DNA from: Dehalococcoidia bacterium
GTDB lineage: Bacteria; Chloroflexota; Dehalococcoidia; UBA2979
Assembly (NCBI GenBank): GCA_023228825.1
Contig: JALOAL010000025.1
Location: forward strand, 1-28,156
Direction: 5' to 3'
Length of the DNA: 28,156 nt
In this document: piece by piece, positions 14,354-22,034 of the stretch
How positions within the stretch are numbered: the first letter of the stretch is position 1
Layout of the letters: every line of letters starts with the position of its first letter
Program-made: the position numbers and the translations under genes
Notes under the pieces: generated by a model
Database searches by the model: none
The model's input: only the letters and a program-made list of their open reading frames with translations
Told to the model about the DNA's origin: nothing

Positions 14354-15958
14354 ATGACCTCGCCGCGCGAAGCCGCCAGCGCCTACGACCTGATCGTCGT
14401 CGGCTCCGGGATCGCGGGGTTGTATGCCGCCCTGCAGGCACGCGAGGCGGGGGCGAGCGTCCTGGTCGTCACCAAGGGCGGGATGGGCGAGGCGTCCACT
14501 CGGTATGCGCAGGGGGGGATCGCCGCGGCGGTGGGGCCGGACGACTCGCCGGAGGAACACCTGCGTGACACGATCGAGGCGGGCGCGGGGCTGGTGGACG
14601 AGGAAGCCGCCCGCATCCTCTGCTTCGAGGCGGCGGATCGGGTGGCGGACCTGGTGCGGTACGGCGTGCACTTCGACTCCTCGAATGGAGAGGTCTCGCT
14701 CGGCCGGGAGGCGGCGCACTCGCGCTCGCGCATCCTGCACGCACGCGGCGACGCCACCGGTCTGGAGATCGAACTGTCGCTCTCCACGCTGGCCCGACGA
14801 GAGGTCACGATCCTCGAACACACGCTCGCGAACCGCATCGTCGTGGAGGACGGCCGCGTCACGGGCGTCCAGGTCTTCGCCACGGTGGAGGGCGTGCATC
14901 GCACGTTCCGCGCGCCCACGGTGATCATCGCCACGGGCGGGGCGGGACAGGTGTACCGCACCACCACCAACCCGCCGGTCTCCACCGGTGACGGCGTGGC
15001 GCTCGCGTACGAGTGCGGGGCCGAGGTCATGGACATGGAATTCACCCAGTTCCACCCGACCGCCCTCGTGCTGCCGGGCCGCCCGGTCTTCCTCATCTCG
15101 GAGGCCGTGCGAGGCGAGGGCGCGCTGCTCTACAACACGGCCGGCGAGCGCTTCATGCCCGGGTACGACCCGGAACGCGCCGAACTCGCCCCGCGCGACG
15201 TGGTGGCGCGGGCCACGCTGCGGGAGATGCTGGAGACCGGCTCGGACCACGTCCTGCTCGACGTGACCTCGCACGAGGCGGGCTGGCTCGCGGCGCGCTT
15301 CCCGCAGATCTACGAGCGCTGCCTGGAGTCCGGCCTGGACATGGCGCGAGACCGCATCCCCGTCTCCCCGGCCGCGCACTACACCATGGGCGGCGTGCGC
15401 ACGAACACCTGGGGTGAGACCACCGTCCGGGGCCTCTTCACGGTGGGCGAGGTGGCCTGCACGGGCGTGCACGGCGCGAACCGACTGGCCTCCAACTCGC
15501 TGCTGGAGACGGTGGTGTTCGCACACCGCGCGGTGGAGCGCCTGCTACGCACGCCCACGCCGGTACCTCCTCCGCCCGCACCCACCGAGGCCCCTCAGGT
15601 GCTGTCCGCCCCCGTCCCCAACGAGGACGTGCCGGATGCCGCTGTGGTGAAGGCGCTCATGTGGCGCGACGTCGGCATCGTGCGGACGGGGGAGGGGCTC
15701 GCCGCTGCGGCCGCCACGCTCCGCCACTGGGCCGCCAGCCTCCCCGCTCCCACCGACCGCGATGGCTACGAGTTGCGCTCGATCCTCACGTGCGCGCGCC
15801 TGGCGACGGAGGCGGCGCTGATGCGCGAGGAATCCCGGGGCGCCCACTACCGCACCGACCACCCCGAGCCACGCGAGGCGTGGCGCCGTCACATCGTGTT
15901 CCGCAAGAACGTCCGCCAGCCCTCGACCGAGGGCGCCACCGAAGGGTCGCCCGCATGA
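14354..15958 (+). CDS. nadB: L-aspartate oxidase NadB
   Basis: NadB is a FAD enzyme that oxidises L-aspartate to iminoaspartate, the substrate of NadA. The 534-residue sequence starts with the dinucleotide-binding motif VVGSGIAGLYAALQA, then shows STRYAQGGIAAA, HSRSRILHARGDATG, TGGAGQVY, and MEFTQFHPTAL. Catalytic-domain motifs include SEAVRGEGALLYN, PAAHYTMGGV and the C-terminal HGANRLASNSLLE. An Ala/Pro-rich linker (about 397-425) leads to the helical C-terminal domain. ATG 14354 follows a G-rich run that could serve as ribosome-binding site. The stop overlaps nadC by ATGA. Under the shared operator it should be repressed when NAD-related ligands are low or high, according to NrtR ligand logic. 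Confidence 0.96.
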   Translation: MTSPREAASAYDLIVVGSGIAGLYAALQAREAGASVLVVTKGGMGEASTRYAQGGIAAAVGPDDSPEEHLRDTIEAGAGLVDEEAARILCFEAADRVADLVRYGVHFDSSNGEVSLGREAAHSRSRILHARGDATGLEIELSLSTLARREVTILEHTLANRIVVEDGRVTGVQVFATVEGVHRTFRAPTVIIATGGAGQVYRTTTNPPVSTGDGVALAYECGAEVMDMEFTQFHPTALVLPGRPVFLISEAVRGEGALLYNTAGERFMPGYDPERAELAPRDVVARATLREMLETGSDHVLLDVTSHEAGWLAARFPQIYERCLESGLDMARDRIPVSPAAHYTMGGVRTNTWGETTVRGLFTVGEVACTGVHGANRLASNSLLETVVFAHRAVERLLRTPTPVPPPPAPTEAPQVLSAPVPNEDVPDAAVVKALMWRDVGIVRTGEGLAAAAATLRHWAASLPAPTDRDGYELRSILTCARLATEAALMREESRGAHYRTDHPEPREAWRRHIVFRKNVRQPSTEGATEGSPA

Positions 15959-16854
15959 CCGTGCCTACCCCGCCCCCACCCCCGCCCCCGCCGGCGGACG
16001 CAGTGGCGATGATCGTGGCGAACGCGCTTGACGAGGACCGCGCCGCGTACGACGTGACGACGCGCGCCACCGTGCCGCCCGACCAGCCCGGCGAGGCCAC
16101 CGTGGTCTACAAGCAGGCCGGTGTGGTCTGCGGCCTGGACGTGATAGCGCTGGTCTTCGCGCAGGTCTCCGACGAGGTCGAGGTCACGTCCCCGTTCCAG
16201 GACGGGGACGAGGTGGAGGCGGGCACGGAGGTTGCCGAGATCACGGGGCCGCTCGCCGCGATCCTCTCGGGCGAGCGTGTGGCCCTGAACCTGATCCAGC
16301 GCATGTCCGGCATCGCCACGCTCTCGCGTGACTACGTCGCCGCTGCGGCGGGGGGCGGCGAGGCGCGCGTGGTGGACACGCGCAAGACCACGCCCGGCCT
16401 GCGCGCGCTCGAGCGCTACGCCGTGCGCGTGGGCGGCGCGTCCAACCATCGCAACACCCTGGAGGACGGCGTCCTCATCAAGGACAACCACATCGAGGCC
16501 GCCGCCCAGCGCGAGGTGGACCTCGCCGGCGTCATTGCCCTCGCCCGCATGGGCGCGGCGCACACCGTGCGCATCGAGGTGGAGGTGACGGACGCGGAGA
16601 TGGCCCGCGAGGCGATCGCCGCCGGCGCCGACGTGATCTTGCTGGACAACATGACGCCGCAGGAGATGCGCGCCGTGGTTGCGGAGCATCGCGCAGACCC
16701 CGCAACGGCGCGCGTCCTCTTTGAGGCGTCCGGCGGCATCACTCTGGAGACGATCGCACAGGTCGCCGCGACGGGCGTGGACCTCATCTCCTCTGGCGCC
16801 CTCACCCACTCCGCGCCTGCCCTGGACATCTCGCTGGACGTCCGCCCGGGGTAG
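15955..16854 (+). CDS. nadC: Nicotinate-nucleotide pyrophosphorylase (quinolinate phosphoribosyltransferase) NadC
   Basis: NadC converts quinolinate and PRPP to nicotinate mononucleotide, completing the de novo branch encoded here. The 299-residue protein has the family motifs GERVALNLIQRMSGIAT, DTRKTTPGLRALERYAV, GGASNHRNTLEDGVLIKDNHI, VEVEV, ILLDNM and FEASGGI. The start at 15955 overlaps the nadB stop. It is slightly longer than typical (about 280) because of an N-terminal segment containing eight consecutive prolines (residues 6-13). Such a run is expected to stall ribosomes unless EF-P acts. Confidence 0.96.
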   Translation: MTVPTPPPPPPPPADAVAMIVANALDEDRAAYDVTTRATVPPDQPGEATVVYKQAGVVCGLDVIALVFAQVSDEVEVTSPFQDGDEVEAGTEVAEITGPLAAILSGERVALNLIQRMSGIATLSRDYVAAAAGGGEARVVDTRKTTPGLRALERYAVRVGGASNHRNTLEDGVLIKDNHIEAAAQREVDLAGVIALARMGAAHTVRIEVEVTDAEMAREAIAAGADVILLDNMTPQEMRAVVAEHRADPATARVLFEASGGITLETIAQVAATGVDLISSGALTHSAPALDISLDVRPG

Positions 16855-16860
16855 GGCACG

Positions 16861-16889
16861 TTTGTTTTGTCCCCCCCCCCGTTAGGCTA
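16861..16889 (+). promoter_or_regulatory. Possible promoter with a C10 tract in the spacer
   Basis: A run of ten cytosines (16871-16880) lies between a T-rich stretch (TTTGTTTTGT, 16861-16870) and a -10-like TAGGCT (16883-16888). The downstream gene encodes a secreted, membrane-anchored protein. The element is a candidate only: both hexamers are poor matches, and such a run is also prone to sequencing error. Confidence 0.35.
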
Positions 16890-16913
16890 CGCGGGCACCG
16901 GACGGAGACCGCC

Positions 16914-17978
16914 ATGCCTCGCATCAATCCCCAGCATCGAGTACCCCTCGCCGCGCTCGTGCTCGCCCTCGTTGTGGCGCTCGTGCCCGCCCCGCTCGCA
17001 GCGCAGGAGCCGAGCGCGACGACGATGGTGATCGAGGTTTCGCTCGAGGACGAATGGGAATTCCTCGGCGAAGGACTGTTCGTCTTCGTGGGCGAGACCC
17101 ACTGCGCTACGGCCACTGAGGCCGCCGCAGACGTGACGCTTGGGACAGCCGATCAGGATTCGGCCTGCGGGACGCCCGACGAGACGATCACCTTTCTCGG
17201 CGCGAACGGTGGACTGTTCTTCGAGACCGCCATCTTCACGGGTGGGACGTCCTTTTCGCTCATGAACCCCGCGCCTGTTCCGCCGCACACGGCCTATCCC
17301 GCCTTCGTCTGCGCGTTCCTCGCGTCGGAGGGCATCGACCGGACTGACTGCGACGTCATCGGCCCGCCCGGCGCGGTGGCCGTGTGGCAGTTCGCGCCGA
17401 AGTTCATCTTTGGCGACGAGCGAGCGGTGACTGCGCTCGTGTCGCTGATGGACGGCGCGCCGGTGGAGTACGCCGTGCCTTTGTCGCCCGCGAACGGCGA
17501 CGAACTCCCGCTCCTCCAGGCCTCCGGCACGCTCGACATTGACGAGGAACCCCAGGTCGCCGAGGCGCGCACATGCCGCGTCTGGCACCCGGACGATGCC
17601 CCCGGCCTCCTCGGCCTGGCGGAAGCCCTCTCCGACGAACTCGTGGACGTGTTCGGCGACCTGGGACTGGCGATCACCCCGTGCGAACGCACGGCGGACG
17701 CCGCGTCCGCTGACCTGCTCCTCTGGCGCGAGGCCGACCCCACGCCCGTCGACTTCACCGCGTTCACGATGGACGGCTCCTTCCTCGTCTCCACCTACAC
17801 TCCGCCGCCGGCCCCCCACTCGCCCCCGCTCCCGCCCGGCGCGCCGCAGCCGGCAGACGCCGGCAACGCGGGCCGCGTGGCCGCCTCGGAAGGTCGAGGC
17901 GGCACGGCGATCGCGCTGCTGATGCTGGGCCTCACACTGGCGGGGGCCGCGGGGGCTCGCGCTATCGCGAGGGGGTAG
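16914..17978 (+). CDS. Secreted, C-terminally anchored protein with six cysteines, unknown function
   Basis: I do not recognise this 354-residue protein. A signal peptide (hydrophobic residues about 11-29, ending near Ala-Ala-Gln) is followed by an extracytoplasmic region of about 260 residues. That region has six cysteines in THCAT, SACGT, FVCAF, TDCDV, RTCRV and TPCER, enough for three disulfides. A Pro-rich linker (PPPAPHSPPLPPGAPQP) leads to one C-terminal helix (IALLMLGLTLAGAAGARAIA) and a short basic end. The layout is the same as that of the protein at 168-854, though I see no clear sequence relation. ATG 16914 gives an ideal signal peptide. Confidence 0.7.
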   Translation: MPRINPQHRVPLAALVLALVVALVPAPLAAQEPSATTMVIEVSLEDEWEFLGEGLFVFVGETHCATATEAAADVTLGTADQDSACGTPDETITFLGANGGLFFETAIFTGGTSFSLMNPAPVPPHTAYPAFVCAFLASEGIDRTDCDVIGPPGAVAVWQFAPKFIFGDERAVTALVSLMDGAPVEYAVPLSPANGDELPLLQASGTLDIDEEPQVAEARTCRVWHPDDAPGLLGLAEALSDELVDVFGDLGLAITPCERTADAASADLLLWREADPTPVDFTAFTMDGSFLVSTYTPPPAPHSPPLPPGAPQPADAGNAGRVAASEGRGGTAIALLMLGLTLAGAAGARAIARG

Positions 17979-17992
17979 GCGAGGATGGGCAC

Positions 17993-18550
17993 GTGAGTGG
18001 AGGGCGCGTGAACCAGGTGCTGATCCTCACCGGGCCTCCGGGCGCCGGGAAGTCGACCGTCGCGGGCGCGATCTGTGAGCGCTTCGACCGCATGCTGCAC
18101 ATCCCCGTAGACGACATCCGGCACTGGGTGCGCGCGGGCTATCGCCACCCGTGGGCGGGCGATGCGCAGGCGGCGGAGCAACTGCAACTGGCCGTGGAGA
18201 ACGCCTCGGCAGTAGCGCGCAACGCCATCGCCCGGCGCTACGCCGCCATCATCGACGACGTGGTGGTGGGCGATGCCGCCCAGGCGTACCGCCAGGCCCT
18301 GGACGGCATCGGCGCGGAGGTCCACCTCCTCACGCTCCTGCCTTCGGTAGAACTCGCGGTGGCGCGCGGGGCGGGCGGCATCGCCGCGGTGGAGGCGCGC
18401 GTGCGTGCGCTGCACCAGGAGTTCACCGCCGCAGTGGCGGAGGGCCGCCAGGCCGGCGCGGTGCTGGACACGAGCGCCGATGCGGACGCCTACGTGACTG
18501 CGGACCGGGTGCAGGACGCCGTCTCCCGAGGTCTCGCCCGGCTGGCGTGA
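17993..18550 (+). CDS. P-loop ATPase/kinase-like protein (AAA_33 type)
   Basis: The 185-residue protein carries a Walker A motif, GPPGAGKST (residues 14-22), at the tip of a first beta strand (VLILT). PVDDIRHWV, in the place where small-molecule kinases hold the acceptor-binding Asp, and AAIIDDVVVGD, a probable Walker B strand, follow. Size and layout suit AAA_33 / gluconate-kinase-like phosphotransferases, such as small-metabolite or antibiotic kinases. The substrate is unknown. GTG 17993 has GAGG upstream and lies 14 bp after the previous stop, so it may be co-transcribed. A GTG at 18008 is an alternative start. Confidence 0.75.
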   Translation: MSGGRVNQVLILTGPPGAGKSTVAGAICERFDRMLHIPVDDIRHWVRAGYRHPWAGDAQAAEQLQLAVENASAVARNAIARRYAAIIDDVVVGDAAQAYRQALDGIGAEVHLLTLLPSVELAVARGAGGIAAVEARVRALHQEFTAAVAEGRQAGAVLDTSADADAYVTADRVQDAVSRGLARLA

Positions 18551-18619
18551 CGCCTTGGCCTCACGAGCGGCGCCTCGGACGTGGGGGACGGCTCGGACGG
18601 ACGGTTGAGCGGAGACAAG

Positions 18620-18649
18620 AAGAGAGCCCGGCCGAAGCCGGGCTCTCTT
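18620..18649. terminator. Bidirectional rho-independent-type terminator
   Basis: AGAGAGCCCGGC (18621-18632) and GCCGGGCTCTCT (18637-18648) form a perfect 12-bp stem, extended by one A-T pair (18620, 18649). On the minus strand the loop is the very stable TTCG and the stem is followed by TCTTGTCT, so it best serves the RRM gene; on the plus strand it is followed by TGTT. It lies between convergent genes. Confidence 0.85.
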
Positions 18650-18698
18650 GTTCAACTGTCCGTCATCCGATCAACGGGCAGAGGGTATGCGCCTGGGC

Positions 18699-19103
<405 letters not shown>

Positions 19104-19157
19104 TAAAATCATCTCCACGCCAGCAACGCTGGCAAACATGATCGCCGGTTGGCGATC
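19104..19157 (-). promoter_or_regulatory. Structured 5' leader of the RRM gene, two hairpins before the ribosome-binding site
   Basis: On the minus strand, GATCGCC-AACC-GGCGATC (19157-19140) and GCCAGC-GTT-GCTGGC (19133-19119) form two perfect stems of seven and six pairs, six bases apart. GTGGAG, the ribosome-binding sequence, follows the second stem directly. I infer a role in translational control, perhaps temperature- or protein-dependent. No promoter could be assigned upstream, and 19158-19328 otherwise shows nothing. Confidence 0.4.
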
Positions 19158-19328
19158 CTCATCATTCTCACCAGACGCGCGCGTGGAGGCTCGGATGCCA
19201 CAACCAGTAGCGGACTGAGGAGGCCGGTCACGACGACCGACGTGCGTCCACCGTAGCCCACTGGACAGAGAACGTCGATGCCACGTGGGTCAAGTGCGCC
19301 GAATCTCACGTTCCCCAGAATTGCCCGG

Positions 19329-19793
19329 CTACCCGCGTCTCGGCCGGTCGAGGTCTTCCGAGTCCAGCACGATCGTCACTGGGCCGTCGTTCACCGCGTG
19401 CACCAGCATGTGCGCGCCGAAACGGCCGCCGGCCACCGGCAGCCCGCGGGCGCGGAGGGCTGCCATCACGCGCTCGACGAGCGGGGCAGCCACCTCCGGC
19501 GGTGCGGCGTCCGTGAAGGCCGGCCGGCGGCCCCGCCGTGTGTCCGCGTACAGGGTGAACTGGGAGACCACGAGCACGCCGCCGCCCACGTCCTGCACGG
19601 AACGGTCGAAGCGGCCCTGGTCGTCCGGGAAGATGCGCAGCCCGGCCACCTTACCGGCCAACCACTCCACCTCGCGCTCGCCGTCCTCCGGCCCCACGCC
19701 CAGGTAGACCAGCAGACCCTGGCCCACCTCGCCGGTGGACTGGCCGTCCACGGTCACGCGGGCACGGGAGACGCGCTGGACAACCGCTCGCAC
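19329..19793 (-). CDS. dtd: D-aminoacyl-tRNA deacylase Dtd
   Basis: Dtd removes D-amino acids, and glycine mischarged on tRNA-Ala, from tRNA, acting in the cytoplasm as a homodimer. The 154-residue length and start MRAVVQRVSRARVTVDG are typical. The two signature motifs are present: SQFTLYAD (77-84), and the cross-subunit Gly-cisPro in NDGPVT (135-140, Gly137-Pro138), preceded by GRFGAHMLVH. The start is GTG 19793. The upstream zinc-ribbon gene ends 37 bp away on the same strand, suggesting co-transcription. Confidence 0.95.
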   Translation of the reverse strand: MRAVVQRVSRARVTVDGQSTGEVGQGLLVYLGVGPEDGEREVEWLAGKVAGLRIFPDDQGRFDRSVQDVGGGVLVVSQFTLYADTRRGRRPAFTDAAPPEVAAPLVERVMAALRARGLPVAGGRFGAHMLVHAVNDGPVTIVLDSEDLDRPRRG

Positions 19794-19830
19794 GAGGTAT
19801 CGAAACGCCTCGACCGGCCTCGAGGCGAGG

Positions 19831-20151
19831 CTAGTCGGCGGCTTTCACGCGGTCGGCGCGCTTGGCCTTCTTCTCGCTCGCGCGGGGGGAGGCGTCGTCG
19901 CTCAACTTCTTGGGCTTGTCGCCGCCCGAGGACCGTGACGAGGAGGTGCCACCGGAGTCCGAGTCGCTGCCGAGGCCGCGGCCGGAGGTCTTGTAGTAGC
20001 CGCCGGCCTTGAAGACCAGCGGGGGCGCCACCAGCGTCACGCGCTTGGCGGGCTTCCCGCACTTCTGGCAGTCGTGCTCCGTGGGCGAGCCGAAGGGCTG
20101 CTGCAGTTCGTACTGATGGCCGCCCTGGCATCGGTAGTCGTAACGGGGCAC
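19831..20151 (-). CDS. FmdB-type zinc-ribbon protein
   Basis: This 106-residue protein belongs to the FmdB/CxxC_CXXC putative regulatory family. It starts PRYDYRCQGGHQYE and has probable zinc ligands Cys8, His12, Cys28 and Cys31 (HDCQKCG); a Cys-His pair replaces the usual first CxxC. The middle shows the family's LVFKAGGYYKTS segment. The C-terminal third is low-complexity, Ser/Gly then Lys-rich. GTG 20151 was chosen because GGAGG lies seven bases upstream, although the frame extends further. The molecular role of the family is not settled. Confidence 0.88.
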   Translation of the reverse strand: MPRYDYRCQGGHQYELQQPFGSPTEHDCQKCGKPAKRVTLVAPPLVFKAGGYYKTSGRGLGSDSDSGGTSSSRSSGGDKPKKLSDDASPRASEKKAKRADRVKAAD

Positions 20152-20320
20152 GAGTGTCCTCCCACCATCAGGCCTCGCCACGGGGGCACGAGGGCCGCCG
20201 GCGCTGCTCGGCCCCTGGTGGGCCGGCGGACCGGGTATCACGCTGGTATGCCGCACTGCGAGGGACGCGCTCGCCTGATGCGAGGACGCCCGGGGAAGCA
20301 TCTTATGACGCATGGCCGGT

Positions 20321-20390
20321 TTCTGGCATCACTGCTCTCTGGCACATCCTTGCTATCTGGCACATCGCTGCTCTCTGGCACATCACTGGG
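20321..20390 (+). repeat. 18-bp tandem repeat upstream of rpsB
   Basis: Three full units with core CTGGCACATC start at 20337, 20355 and 20373; a shortened unit lacking two bases covers 20321-20336. The core is invariant, while the flanks vary at a few positions. Every full unit contains CTGGCA, a four-of-six match to a -35 hexamer. The period is a multiple of three, and the strand shows LLSGTS repeats if translated, but the frame is not a credible gene. Confidence 0.85.
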
Positions 20391-20480
20391 GGTGATGTCA
20401 TACTGACTGGACGCGTGCGGCCTGCCTCCGGGCGGCCGGACGCAGACCAGTGGTACGAGAGCGATAAGCCGGCGCCAGTC
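20375..20480 (+). promoter_or_regulatory. Candidate rpsB promoter and structured leader
   Basis: CTGGCA in the last repeat (20375-20380) and CATACT (20399-20404) are 18 bp apart. Between them ACATCAC (20380-20386) and GTGATGT (20392-20398) form a 7-bp inverted repeat. The predicted transcript then starts near 20411 and opens with a hairpin at 20413-20443 (GCGT, G-G mismatch, CGGCC, bulged T, GCC, loop TCCG). GACTGG (20405-20410) can also pair with CCAGTC (20475-20480). The structure is consistent with autogenous control by S2, which is known for rpsB in other bacteria. Confidence 0.4.
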
Positions 20481-20532
20481 CTCGCAACCCAGCGGGGGCA
20501 AATCTATGCGTCGGAGGGTAGGAGTAGGCAGA

Positions 20533-21345
20533 ATGTCTGCAGGCATCTCCATGCGTCAGATGCTGGAGGCCGGGGTGCACTTCGGCCACCAGACGCGACG
20601 CTGGAACCCCCACATGGGGCGGTACATCTTCACCGCCCGCAACGGGATCCACATTATTGACCTGGCCAAGACCGTCCGCGCACTGGACGAGGCGATCGAG
20701 AAGGTGCGCGAGGTGGTCTCCTCCGGCGAGCAGGTGCTCTTCGTCGGCACGAAGAAGCAGGCGCGCCGCATTGTGGAGCAGGAAGCAGCGCGGGCCAACA
20801 TGCCGTTCGTCAGCAACCGCTGGCTCGGCGGCACGCTGACCAACTTCAGCACCATCCAGCCGCAGATCAACCACTACGTCACGCTGGCGGACCAGATGGC
20901 GGAGGGCGAACTGGGCGAGGGCCTCACCAAGCGCGAGCGCATGGTCCTCACCAAGGAGTACGAACGCCTCCACCGCTTCTACGGCGGACTCCGCAACATG
21001 AAGCGCGTCCCCGGCCTGCTCTTCATCGTCGACCCGACGATGGAGGAGAACGCCGTGGCGGAAGCGCGCCGCCTCAACATCCCCATCGTCGCGATGTGCG
21101 ACACGAACTCCGATCCGGACCTCATCGACTACCCGATCCCGTCGAACGACGACGCCATCCGCGCCATCCAGTTGATGGCCGGGCGCGTGGCGGACGCGGT
21201 CCTGGAGGGCGTGGCCGTGGGCGAGGTGGAGCAGCAGTTCCAGGCCGCTCAGACCACCTCCGCTCCCGCCGACGCGGGCGAGCCGGCGGCTGCCAGCCCG
21301 GCGGCGCCTGTTGCGACAGAGCCGCAGGCCACCCCCGCGGAGTAG
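20533..21345 (+). CDS. rpsB: 30S ribosomal protein S2
   Basis: S2 binds the small-subunit body near the anti-Shine-Dalgarno region. The 270-residue sequence is canonical: ISMRQMLEAGVHFGHQTRRWNPHM, then ARNGIHIIDLAKT, LFVGTKKQA, SNRWLGGTLTNF and the C-terminal VDPTMEENAVAEARRLNIPIVAMCDTNSDP split over the last domain. The last 35 residues are an Ala/Pro-rich extension not needed for the fold. ATG 20533 with GGAG eight bases upstream is preferred over the in-frame ATG 20506. tsf follows after 145 bp. Confidence 0.97.
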   Translation: MSAGISMRQMLEAGVHFGHQTRRWNPHMGRYIFTARNGIHIIDLAKTVRALDEAIEKVREVVSSGEQVLFVGTKKQARRIVEQEAARANMPFVSNRWLGGTLTNFSTIQPQINHYVTLADQMAEGELGEGLTKRERMVLTKEYERLHRFYGGLRNMKRVPGLLFIVDPTMEENAVAEARRLNIPIVAMCDTNSDPDLIDYPIPSNDDAIRAIQLMAGRVADAVLEGVAVGEVEQQFQAAQTTSAPADAGEPAAASPAAPVATEPQATPAE

Positions 21346-21394
21346 CCTCGCCACCCGCGCCCTATGAGGACCCTGCGAGGATGAGGAACTCGGC

Positions 21395-21452
21395 CGCCCG
21401 GGACACGCACCCGGGCGACCGCCTCCCCTCCTGCACCCCCGCCACCGGCGGG
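21395..21452 (+). other. Two hairpins in the rpsB-tsf spacer
   Basis: CGCCCGGG/CCCGGGCG (21395-21402, 21410-21417) and CCCGCC/GGCGGG (21438-21443, 21447-21452) are perfect stems with 7- and 3-nt loops. No T tract follows either, so they more likely act as an attenuator or mRNA stabiliser between the genes than as a full terminator. Confidence 0.4.
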
Positions 21453-21490
21453 ACACACCCCGACCAGAGACGAGACCTGAGGAGCACATC

Positions 21491-21991
21491 GTGGTCAGCA
21501 CAGAGGACGTAAAGCGGCTTCGCGAGGAGACCGGCGCCGGCGTCATGGACGCCAAGCGCGCGCTGGACGACGCGGCCGGTGACTTTGACAAGGCGCGCGA
21601 GATCCTGCGTGAGCAGGGCGTGGCCGCCGCCGCCAAGCGCGCGGACCGCACCACCGGCCAGGGCCTGGTGGACGCCTACCTGCACCAGGGCCGCATTGGC
21701 GCCATGGTGGAAGTGCAGTGCGAGACCGACTTTGTCGCCCGCACCGACGGCTTCAAGGAACTGGCCCGCAACGTGGCCATGCAGGTGGCCTCCATGAACC
21801 CCCTGGCCCTGACCCCGGACGAAGTGCCGGAGGACGCCGGGGGTACCCCGGAGGAGAACGCGCTGCTCACCCAGGCCTTCATCCGCGACGGCAGCAAGAC
21901 CATTGGCGACCTGGTGCAGGATCTCATTGGCGCCACGGGTGAGAACATCCGTATCGCCCGCTTCACCCGCTACGAACTCGGCCAGGACTAA
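21491..21991 (+). CDS. tsf: Translation elongation factor Ts, short form
   Basis: EF-Ts is the nucleotide exchange factor for EF-Tu. The 166 residues contain the N-terminal UBA-like domain with EDVKRLREETGAGVMDAKRAL and the signature VEVQCETDFVARTDGFKELA, then a single truncated core subdomain ending ENIRIARF. Most bacterial EF-Ts proteins are 200-300 residues; very short forms of about this size occur in Dehalococcoidia, one reason for the tentative lineage call. GTG 21491 has GAGGAG just upstream. Confidence 0.96.
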   Translation: MVSTEDVKRLREETGAGVMDAKRALDDAAGDFDKAREILREQGVAAAAKRADRTTGQGLVDAYLHQGRIGAMVEVQCETDFVARTDGFKELARNVAMQVASMNPLALTPDEVPEDAGGTPEENALLTQAFIRDGSKTIGDLVQDLIGATGENIRIARFTRYELGQD

Positions 21992-22003
21992 CGCTCCTCG
22001 CCC

Positions 22004-22034
22004 CGAGGCACGCCCGGAGCCCGGGCGTGCCTCG
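22004..22034 (+). terminator. Strong 14-bp hairpin between tsf and frr
   Basis: CGAGGCACGCCCGG (22004-22017) and CCGGGCGTGCCTCG (22021-22034) are perfectly complementary around an AGC loop, 12 bp after the tsf stop. No T run follows. It probably ends or attenuates the rpsB-tsf transcript; a TATCGT -10-like hexamer at 22050-22055 could start a new one for frr. Confidence 0.6.

Larger units (their letters stand above)
20152..20532. promoter_or_regulatory. Divergent intergenic region between the zinc-ribbon gene and rpsB
   Basis: No gene is supported in these 381 bp. The first 170 bp (20152-20320) show no clear site beyond the minus-strand GGAGG of the zinc-ribbon gene. The rest holds an 18-bp tandem repeat, a candidate rpsB promoter and a foldable leader, described separately. 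Confidence 0.6.

Noticed and set aside
14160..14357. Leader peptide gene before nadB
   Set aside because: The frame crosses the promoter-operator; the shorter GTG-started version has no sequence signature and no clear ribosome-binding site.
20341..20356. Sigma-54 promoter (TGGCAC followed by TTGC)
   Set aside because: The GG-to-GC distance is nine bases rather than the strict ten, and no activator or RpoN target context is visible.
20337..20390. CRISPR-like array
   Set aside because: Units are contiguous 18-mers without spacers, so this is a simple tandem repeat.
20154..20660. Plus-strand frames with LLSGTS repeats across the rpsB upstream region
   Set aside because: They arise from the tandem repeat, overlap the zinc-ribbon gene and rpsB, and lack ribosome-binding sites.
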